Source: Mastigias papua (Eukaryota; Cnidaria; Scyphozoa; Rhizostomeae; Mastigiidae). Taken from it: a DNA stretch of 64,000 nucleotides. The first letter of the stretch is position 1. Each line of letters begins with the position of its first letter. A model generated the notes under the pieces. The model did not search any database. It had not been told where the DNA came from and worked only from the letters and a program-made list of their open reading frames with translations. The position numbers were made by a program, and so were the translations under genes. The DNA is taken from NCBI GenBank assembly GCA_964019165.1, contig OZ025281.1, positions 12,397,888 through 12,461,887 of the forward strand. The letters run 5' to 3'. Below, in pieces: positions 55,630 to 64,000 of this stretch.

Positions 55630-58600
55630 AGAAGTATAGCGCTTTCATGGTTCAATGGGTAAGAATAAATGAGCCTCTAATCGCAAGTGGCTATCTACTG
55701 AGGCCTTCAGCTGGGTAAGAGAACTTAAAGGAGGCAAATACAAGGTATTATGTAGCGCTTACAACAATATTTTCAATAACAGAGCCATGGGGGAAAGTAC
55801 CCTAAAATCAGTGGCGGATCCAGACCGAGTTCCTTGCTGCCCAGAACTCAGTCAGATTTTGCAAAATAAAATGATATTTCATTACATTCAAGTCAAAGTT
55901 AGCTAGATATATCATGGGTTACAATGAAGTTTCCAAAAAGTTACATGATTTAATTCAACGACAGTGAAAAAGACTATTGTTTCTCTCTCCCGGTTCTCTC
56001 GCCTACACTTTGAAAAACATTATTACCTATGCGGAGCACTGTCATGATTTGTATCTGCGGTGGACAATCCTTGGGAACTAGTGTTGGCAACTCACAGAAC
56101 TCGGAAATAAAACCCTTGGGCATCGGAAATGACCAGAACTAGACAATAGATTTTCGATTTGGAACTCGGATGGAACATAGTCAGACACAATGGTGGAACT
56201 CGGAAATGAAATCTATCAGAAACAATACGTCGGAAAGAAGAATTCGTTGATTGGTCTACGATTGTTTGGAAGTCATCTTTGTTTAGGCACATCCTGTTCC
56301 AATTCACTATTGAATTTTAAAATGGCGACCGTTAGTGCACGTTTACCAACTGTATCTGCTTCCATCAAGAATCAGAGATAGGGTTACCTGATGGGTTTCA
56401 TGGAAACGAAGAAATAACATTAAGAAAGTCTGGTTATTTCAAAGACAGGCTGGGCTTTTGGGCTTGCCATTGAGCTATCGAGATCGAGATGTCTGGGAGA
56501 GCTTGCTAAGGACCAGTCTGCAGAGTTGAGTATGGCCTTTTTCGATAAGATTTCGAGTGTGCACGAGCAAAAGGCCAGACGTGTGAGTGTGCACCTAGTC
56601 TCAGGAGTGTATTTGGACGCACATTACTTTTAGGCCTATCAAGTAAAGCCAGCGGTTTTGCTATTTTCTGTTCTTTGCTCACATTGAAAGCTTCTGCATC
56701 GAACAGCATGCCCCTATGAACAATTTGTACTTCATTATTATCATTATGTTGACTGGAAAATTTTCAAATTAAGGAAATTTTTCAAGCACTGGCGCCTTTC
56801 AATACCCTGTCACGCCCGTTTCTGGGACCACATATACTCATGCCATCAGCATAACCCTCCAGACGTAGAGACTTATCAAAGGATGCATTACAGAATAGAT
56901 GACCATTTTAGAAAAATTATATCCATAGGAGAGAGGTTATATAACCACCAGTTGGGAAAGAGTGTTCATTCTCCTATAGAACATTCAGATCATCTAAGGA
57001 AATCTGTATCTAAAGTAAACTTTGCCACCATATGAATGATAGCCTGCAAAATGAAAACAATAATCTTCCAGAAATCTGTATGATTTCCTACAGTTGTGAT
57101 ATAATAATTTCTGCTTCATTATCTATTCTCTGTTTATATTCAGTATTTCAATGGATTTCCAAGTGCTTTTAGGGTCTTAAATTTGACTGTTTATGCAATT
57201 TTGTATTTGTTCAAAACCCTGTAACAATAAATGGGTAGCACCCCATAATGCCTCTACCTTGAGAAAATAGTACACATCTTAGCATTATGGGGACAGGAAG
57301 CCATTAGGTTTCTCCTTAATGTTTATTAGTAATTTTGACTAAATGGGCGGTTGCTTGCTGTATAAAAGGGCATGGTCTTAAAATTTTCCTAGCACACTTT
57401 GACCCCACCCCTCTAAGTATTTGGAACTCAGTCAGATTTTAGGCTGGATCCACCCCTGCTAAAATCGCACTTGAAAAGCGAGTGAGGTGTCTGTATCTGG
57501 AGCTGCAATTGGGGTGCTTTTAGAAGTTCCAAAAGGGAGTAATAAGAGAGATTGGAGGGATCTAAACCGAATGGAGAAAGCACTATAGAAGGCATGGTTG
57601 TTCCTCCTAAACATGTAAAAGCTCCATATGCAGAAGGTCAAACTGCTAGTTATCTAAAAGAAAAGAGTCTCAAAGGTGGAAATATTATGGACTCTACAAG
57701 CTGTTACTGCTCATAATCCCTACAAATTTAATGAACATGTAGCAGAGATATTTAAAACAATCTTTCCTGATAGTCAAATACCTGCCAAATTCACATTTGG
57801 AGAAAAATAACTGCTTACATGTCAATTTTTGACATGGCTGAACACTTCATTGCTCTGCTCAAGAAGAAGCTAAATAGCTGCTTTGCCATACCATTCAATG
57901 AGAGTCAAGAGTCTTAATAAAAAGACACAACAGCAGCAAATGGCTATCCATATATGATACTGACAAGACAATAAAATTGTAGCCCAGTATTTGGGATAAG
58001 AATTCTTATTCAAATTGAAAGTGAGGAACGAATTTAACATGATTGGATTATTCTTTAAAAACAGTAATTATTTTGTGGCCCTAGCTGGGGCACTTAAAAT
58101 ATTTTCATAGAATCTAGTTATACACTTCCATCTAGCATTCGCCAACCACTGTTAGAATATTTCATCAATTTGACAGTAAAGCACCTATAAGGTTCTTTTT
58201 TTGATGGTCTTCAAATGGAATTATACCTAGGTTCTTATACTATAGGTGGGTTTTTACTCTAGAAGTATTGTGCAGTTAAGTTTTCTTTCATACTTAAGCC
58301 ATACTACTGCTGAGGACATGGTAAACCATGTTGATGCTTCTGTTTTGTAAATTGGTTTCCCATCAATCAAATGATTGAGATAAGTATGGATGGACCAAAT
58401 ATTAACTGGAAGTTTTACTCTGTTATCAAAGAAAAACTATCAACAGATTTTGATGCCATGTTGATCAATATTTGCTCCTGTGGTCTTCATGTACTCCATA
58501 ATAACTTTAAAGCAGGAGCTACAGCATCTGGATGGGTTGTTTCATCTATTCTTGCAAGTCTATATCAACTTTTTAAGGATGCTCCTGCTCAAAGAGAATA

Positions 58601-59790
58601 CTATCATATGCAACTGTCAATGAAGCTACCAATATCCACTCATCAAATGCAAGCTTTGTTTTTTCCAGCGTGTTGCAAACCACCTGCAACCTTTTCTCGC
58701 TCTTTATCAAACTGATAATTCTATGGTGATGTTCTTGGCTGGTAAGCTCAATGATATGATAAGAGCATTGATGAGAAAATTTATCCAAGATAGAGTGCTT
58801 GCAGCAGCTTCCACTGATGATAAGTTACTGAAAATTGATGTTACAGAGAAAAAATCCCACAGAGAAGGAGCTAAAGGAAGTTGTTAAGAAGGGTGGTCTC
58901 AACCCGAAGCTAGTGATGGAGTTCAGAAATGGTTTCAGAACATTCTTAGTAAGAATATTCCAGGGGATAATGATAAAATGCCCATTGTCACACTCATTGG
59001 TGAGAAATCTGACAGCCTAGATTCAAGATAAATGGTCAACAATCTTATTAAGTATAGGGAGAGTATGAAGAAAGTCTTGACAGTTCTAGTTAATGCTAAC
59101 AAAGTAAGGGAAACAGATTGTGATGCAATCCTTGTAGAATATGGGAATTTCTTGGAAAAAATCTCTGTAATTGGATCTAGTATATTTTCATGATATAGTC
59201 CAAGTACTCATAAAATTGATTAATCCTTTATCAGACACCTATCTTTGGAGTCCTGTCTAAGTCAATTTCCTAAACTTCTTCCAGTTGTATAGCTATTGCT
59301 TGTTCTGTCACATGGACAGGTCTCAGTAGAAAGAGGGTTCTCAGTAAACAAAAAAGTTGCTGTGGACAATTTGAGTGAAATATCAACAGTGGCAACACGT
59401 GTCATTTGGGATCATGTTCGTACTGTTGGAGGTGTGCTTAAAGTACCTCTGAGGAAAGGCCTCATTCAGTCAGTTTCTTTTAGCAGAAGAAGCATCACTT
59501 TTAGAAGCAAGAGAGACGGACAGGAGCACAAGCAAGTATTAGAACACCTCCAGGAAGACGTAGATGATATATAGGCGTAACAGAAGAGAATGAAGTTTGA
59601 TATTAATTCTCTGGTCATAACAGCCGATGGTTATTATGTAAAAGCAGAGTCCAGTGGGGAGATACATTACGTGACCAAAGGGAAAGCCATTAAAATAGCT
59701 GCGAAAGAGAAGACGGAATCATCGTCATACATTAGAAAGTGACTCAGTGCAAAACTTGATGAACTGAAAAATCGTTCAGCTTAATTTAAC
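55630..59790 (+). pseudogene. hAT-like transposase, heavily broken
   Basis: Plus-strand fragments: near 55660-55800 a RELKGGKYKVLCSAYNNIF zinc-finger start (BED-like spacing); near 57640-58020 a KKKLNSCFAIPFNESQ segment; 58371-58715 a block with MIEISMDGPNINWKFYSVI; and near 59296-59574 GQVSVERGFSVNKKVAVDNL with VATRVIWDHV, which matches the C-terminal dimerisation region of hAT-type transposases and their domesticated relatives. Many stops. A hAT MITE is inserted at 55809-57458. Confidence 0.65.
55809..57458. mobile_element. Non-autonomous hAT element
   Basis: Ends CAGTGGCGGATCCAG and (inverted) CTGGATCCACCCCTG are classical hAT termini. Flanks share CTAAAAT (55802-55808 and 57459-57465), consistent with an 8 bp duplication with one change. 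Sub-terminal ACTCAGTCAGATTTT occurs near both ends, in direct orientation (about 55848 and 57426). No transposase inside; it interrupts the hAT-like coding relic. Confidence 0.8.
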
Positions 59791-60264
59791 TGCAGTAATA
59801 AGCAATGTTTTACAATGATTCAGTCAGTGCTAAGCTGCTTGTTTTTCTTTGTTTTTACAATATATGTGTATCGTTATTTTCCTTAAAATAGCAAATTTTG
59901 CCTTGAAAAGTCCTTGCAAAATCCTTGTTTTTCTTGTTGAGAAATTTGTACGTACCATGATTAAATATAACTTGAAAAATACCCTAAAATTACGGCTTAC
60001 TCTTCAAACAATGGAGCATTTTGTCACTTAACACACATTGTCTGTCTTCATGTGAATCAAAAACAATTATTTTTGCGGCTGCTTTCTCCTTTGAGACCAA
60101 ACTCTTCTGTTGGTACTACAGAACTTCACTACAGCACGAAAAAGCGGCATCACTTTTTAAGTATACCGAAAGCTTTTTTCGTCTGACACTCGTCCGAGTA
60201 TGAAACGTCAGATAACGACCGAAAGATGAACCGAAATACATAGCCAGATGCGGATGCACGCTAT

Positions 60265-60836
60265 ATGTTAACGGAATTCCCCTCAGAACATACATTTTAC
60301 ATTGTATATAATTTGTTCTCATGTGAAGAATTCCTATAAGTTAATGTCTAATTCATTTGGTACCTTGGAATGGTGAAACTACATAGTGTGCGATTTTCTA
60401 ACTAATTCCCACATGTCAAAAGACACTTAAAGTGCACAAGATTGCAGGTTTGGCACTAATGGACTTTTCTAAGGTGCAGAACTGCCATATTAGCCTTGAG
60501 ATAAATATCAAACTTTCCTTCACATACAGCACACGTGTTACATTAGGGTAAACTCTAGTGACTTGAAGGAAGCAGCATCAGATGCCCCACAAGGCTCAGC
60601 CCTTAATGCATTTCTCTCAGTATCTTTGTCAACAACCTCATCTTCGCCATGAGGCCCTCCCATATCTACTATGAGCCTGTGGGGACATGAGGAGACTTGG
60701 TGAGGAGATTTCAAGACAAAATCATCGAGTCTCTTGACCAGTTTATGGGGAATCGAATGGTGGCATATCCAGAAAGGGTGAACTGACCCTTTGGGTTTCA
60801 TACCACATCACGAATCTCGGTCAGAAGTAGAAATTT
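60265..60836. other. Unassigned DNA inside the Penelope complex
   Basis: No RT-like coding seen; an 87-residue minus-strand frame (60801-60538) is not recognised. Confidence 0.4.
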
Positions 60837-61002
60837 AGGTAAGCCATACAAACGTGGGCGCTGTGAGCCTGTGGATCGCATCCTTGCACAAAATTCACGA
60901 GTCAGGATATTTTAGTTAACAAAGTCTAAGAGATGTTTTTGTAACTTCTGCTTAGTCTTGGCCGTATTATCATGCTGATCTCGCTGAAAATGGGCATTGG
61001 TA

Positions 61003-62618
61003 ATCAGCATGATAATACAGCCAAGACCAAACAGAAACTATAAAAACGTCTCTTACGTTTAGTTGACCAAACAACCCTGACTCGTGAATTATATGACACA
61101 ATTCGACCAACAGGCTCACAGCGCCCACGTATTTATGGCTTACCTAGAACGCACAAAGAAGGCATCCCACTTCGCCCTATTTTGTCTATGATTGGCTGCT
61201 CTCGACATGAACTTGCTAAATGGTATTCAAAAAACTGGTACCGGTTCTAAAGCTCTACTCTTGGAATTGTGTAAAAGCTTCTTTACGTTTGCCAACTTTA
61301 TTCAGAACTATAACCTTGAACCTACCAAAACATTTCTGTGCTCTTTTGACATCAGCTGTCTATATTCACCAACGTGCCATTAAATGAGACCATAGGAATT
61401 TGTGCTGATGATTTATATCGAAGTCACCTTGATTTCCCTTCATTCCCCGAGGACACCTTCAAAGAATTGATGCTATTTGCTACGCAAGAAGTGGAATTTA
61501 GTTTTAGCAAACAGATGTATAGGCAATTAGACGGTGTGATAATTTGGCAGTCCTTTAAGGCAAGCTCTAGCAAATATTTTCGTGGGCATTTATAAAAGTA
61601 GACTTTCATAACACCGTAAAACCATGTATCTACTTTCGCTATGTTGATGATACTTTTGTCATTGTCGGTTCGGTCGTTTTCATGTAAACTTCAAATAGCT
61701 ACATCCAGCACTAAAATTTGCTGTAGTGAAGGAGAAACAAGACTCCTTGAATTTTCTAGATATTTCAGTGGAAAAGGGGGGCCCTGGATTGCTCACCAGC
61801 ATTTACAGGAAACTATCGTGTACTGGTAAATACATCGGTTGGAATTTCTTCTGCCCAAAAGCAAGAAAAATCAACCTTATCAAAACTTTAGTTCACAGGG
61901 CACTTATGACTGGCTCTAAAACTAAACTAGACTTTCAACTGGGCACAATAAAACAACTACTTATTGACAATGGATATCCAGAAGATGTCACTACTTCTTG
62001 CACTAAAGAAAAATTAGCCAACATTTCATCAGAAAAACAGTTTGGTACTGAAAAGTGCCCAGTTTACCTAAAATTGCCCTGAATTGGAAAAGTTCTTTAA
62101 ACTCTGAAAGCCAAATTAATAAAGCCATTATATTCTTCTTCTATGCTATGAATCCCCACGCGGTTTACAATACAAGAGTCATGCTACTATCTACTAAAAG
62201 AGACAGCGCTCCTACCACTTCAAAATGTCCTGTACTCTATGAATTTTTGTGCCGATGTCAAGCTCGGTAAGTAGGACGCACTACGCAGAGGCTAGCAGAC
62301 AGAACAAAGAAACACGTCCCCACTAACATCAGGAAGAAAAGCAATACAGGTAGAGGACAGTCAGTCCGTGTGTGCAAAAACAATTATCCTAAAATGACTT
62401 GTGATTCGGCCATAGAACAACATCTCGTTACAAATTTAGAATGCACAAAAACATATACAGACGATGATTTTTGGATCATTGGGCAAGCAAGATCGTCCTT
62501 TCATGTAAATATTTTTGAATCAGTTTACAATAAGACTCAAATCCCAGTCTTATGTAAACAAAAAGAGTTCATTTTCTCACTTGGGTTCTTCAAGGAAACA
62601 ATGGTGAATAGGTGCTAA
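61003..62618 (+). pseudogene. Penelope reverse transcriptase and GIY-YIG endonuclease
   Basis: RT motifs: RPRIYGLPRTHKEGIPLRPI (about 61118-61177), CSFDISCLY-type motif A near 61340, a catalytic YVDD in YFRYVDDTFVI (about 61635), LNFLDISVE, and the CTGKYIGWNFFCPKARKINL block. A degraded GIY-YIG nuclease (LYEFLCRCQAR, with a stop right after) and TYTDDDFWIIGQARSSFH follow. Stops and shifts near 61370, 61590, 61690 and 62090 break it. Confidence 0.85.
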
Positions 62619-62833
62619 TTGCCCAATCATAGGGCAAAAACAGCGCCATGTTGATCATATCACGTGTACCCGCGTCTGGCTATATATTTCAGTACACCTT
62701 TCAGTCGTTACCTGTTTCATACTCTGACGAGTTTCGGACGAAAAGGATTTCAGTATGCTAAAGGAATTAAGGACAGTGTTAAACAACAGGTTTCTCAGTA
62801 CCATGCCTATTATGTAGCTTCTATTTTGGTTAT

Positions 62834-63089
62834 GAAATATTGTGGTGGTTTATGTACAACATGGGACACATGTTACGCAAAACAAGGAAGAGTGGCGACA
62901 ACACGCTATGGCACCTGATAAGAATGACGTGGTTACGAATTAGAAGTGAAGAACATTGCATATAATGTTCTTCGTTTGTAAGTCGTAACCATGCCATTCT
63001 CATCAGGTGCCATTGCGTGTTGTCGACTCCCTGTCTTGTTTTGTGTAATATATGTCCCGTGTTGTTCATAAACCCTCACCATTTTTCAT
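62834..63089. repeat. Long palindrome (foldback element)
   Basis: Two ~127 bp arms meet with almost no spacer near 62961. For example TTTATGTACAACATGGGACA pairs with TGTCCCGTGTTGTTCATAAA, and GACAACACGC with GCGTGTTGTC. There are scattered mismatches and small indels, so the arms are not a simple snap-back assembly artefact. No gene. Confidence 0.85.
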
Positions 63090-63259
63090 ATTTATTGACT
63101 CGTTCTGTAAATTCTTGATGTAAAGTCGTTAGGAAAAGCGCTGCTTGTTGTTGCGCTGTGAAGCTGGTATAGGAAAGTCATTTTAAAAGAGTCGCTTTTG
63201 AGAATCGTTTAGTAGACGGTTGTTGACAGATGTCCTGTAAGCATATATCTGAAGTCGTT

Positions 63260-63320
63260 CACTGTACAGTCGCATTGTTCGAAGTCGCTGTGTGAAGTCG
63301 CAGTGTGAAGTCGCTGAATT
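63260..63320. repeat. Short tandem repeat
   Basis: Three copies of GAAGTCGCNGTGT-like units in a row. Confidence 0.6.
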
Positions 63321-64000
63321 GATATTTATTTAGACAATCTGAACCACGAAACTGTGGAAGGTAGTAATTTTATGATATACTGAATTTTAACAAACGTGAA
63401 ACCATTTACCAAAATTATGCAGAAAAGTTAATGAATGCTCAGGGATTGCAACTTACACATTTGAAATGGCAAATTTAATTTTTGTCAACTCTTCTGGTTT
63501 GCAAACTGTGTGTACAATGATGCTACTGAGAGACTAGATATTACAGGTAATGACGCTATTGCCTTAGCCGGGGTTAATCTTCATGCAATAATTGTAACTG
63601 CTGGGTTGTCCTTTGCAGCACATTTCTTGTACCGTGAAAGGGATCGATAACAATATTACCCTCGAGAAGCTTCTTCAAGTTGGAATAAGATAATTTTTCA
63701 TTAGTGCTCTGATAAAAATCTCGTTTATATCAGTACACTTTGAACCCAGAATGATTGCGTAAAGCATCAGCCTCTCGTTTTCACTTGTACTATGGATCTG
63801 CTGAACTTTCTATCTTGCTAACTGGAACACTGTTGGTCCTGTTACAAAAGCAATCTATTTTTGTTTTGCCATGGACTGAAAATGTGCCGGTACAATTGAT
63901 GTTGTTTTGCATGGAGGACACACACGCACACTGGTCAATTATCACCTTTTGAATTTATACCAAACATTGTGATTTGGACTATTTACTTGTTCCCCCATAG
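63321..64000. other. Unassigned stretch
   Basis: No convincing coding frame or repeat recognised up to the window end. Confidence 0.4.

Larger units (their letters stand above)
60129..62770 (+). mobile_element. Penelope-like element with inverted end copies
   Basis: The RT/endonuclease unit reads rightward from about 61003. Its 3' terminal ~150 bp (about 62620-62770) is also present in inverse orientation at 60129-60264. The 5' coding stretch 61003-61145 is mirrored at 60837-60979 (143 bp arms, no net indel, roughly 80 % identity). Such partial inverted partners are a known habit of Penelope elements. The same family inserted in the Polinton at 19389. Confidence 0.85.

Overview
The window looks like repeat-rich nuclear DNA of an animal, most likely an aquatic invertebrate such as a cnidarian. 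That is inference. It rests on the mix of elements (Polinton, Copia, Gypsy, Penelope, several CR1/RTE/R2-like LINEs, hAT and small TIR elements), interrupted coding fragments of a HECT-like protein, and the absence of bacterial gene organisation. Almost every recognisable gene belongs to a mobile element. The only host-gene candidates are a four-transmembrane protein near 41.9-42.6 kb and the split HECT-like sequence at about 1.0-1.8 kb and 26.7-27.5 kb.

The first 27 kb is a nest of insertions whose order can be read from target-site duplications (TSDs). A HECT-like coding sequence was split by a Copia element lying on the minus strand (1844-26663, TSD CATCT on both sides). The gag gene of that Copia was then split by a Gypsy fragment (about 5010-5706) and by a 20,435 bp Polinton/Maverick (5899-26333, TSD TTCTCC, ~389 bp inverted repeats, AG...CT ends). 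The Polinton in turn carries a truncated Penelope element (19389-20130, TSD AAAATTCATA). The 3' end of the Copia plus adjoining HECT sequence is also present as a near-perfect 1.17 kb inverted duplication at the start of the window.

The Polinton is far more AT-rich than its flanks and carries the full core set: penton-like minor capsid protein, double-jelly-roll major capsid protein, adenain-like protease, protein-primed DNA polymerase B, a zinc-ribbon/phospholipase A2/integrase/chromodomain block, and the FtsK-HerA packaging ATPase. It also has an unusual accessory module: two fibre-like genes sharing the same N-terminal tail (one with adenovirus-fibre-like shaft repeats and a lectin-like head), and four consecutive genes made of a 27-residue ankyrin-like repeat. 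Many genes carry frameshifts or stops, so this copy is an old or poorly polished one. A TATA-like AT motif sits directly upstream of most start codons.

From 27.7 to 51.3 kb the window is a patchwork of non-LTR retrotransposons, mostly on the minus strand: a CR1-like element that is nearly complete (32.8-36.2 kb), CR1/L2-like and R2-like pieces, an RTE-like element split by a solo Gypsy LTR and by a mariner-type MITE, and a plus-strand LINE whose endonuclease and RT halves lie 9 kb apart and whose 5' end keeps a 2A-like motif. Cut-and-paste elements identified by their ends lie at 36400-37867, 47217-47494, 48878-50588 and 55809-57458. The last 12 kb holds small hairpin repeats, a tRNA-like SINE head, a broken hAT-like transposase, a Penelope element with inverted terminal copies, and a long palindrome. 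Several stretches (37.9-38.3, 40.8-41.8, 53.2-55.6, 63.1-64.0 kb) show nothing I can identify.
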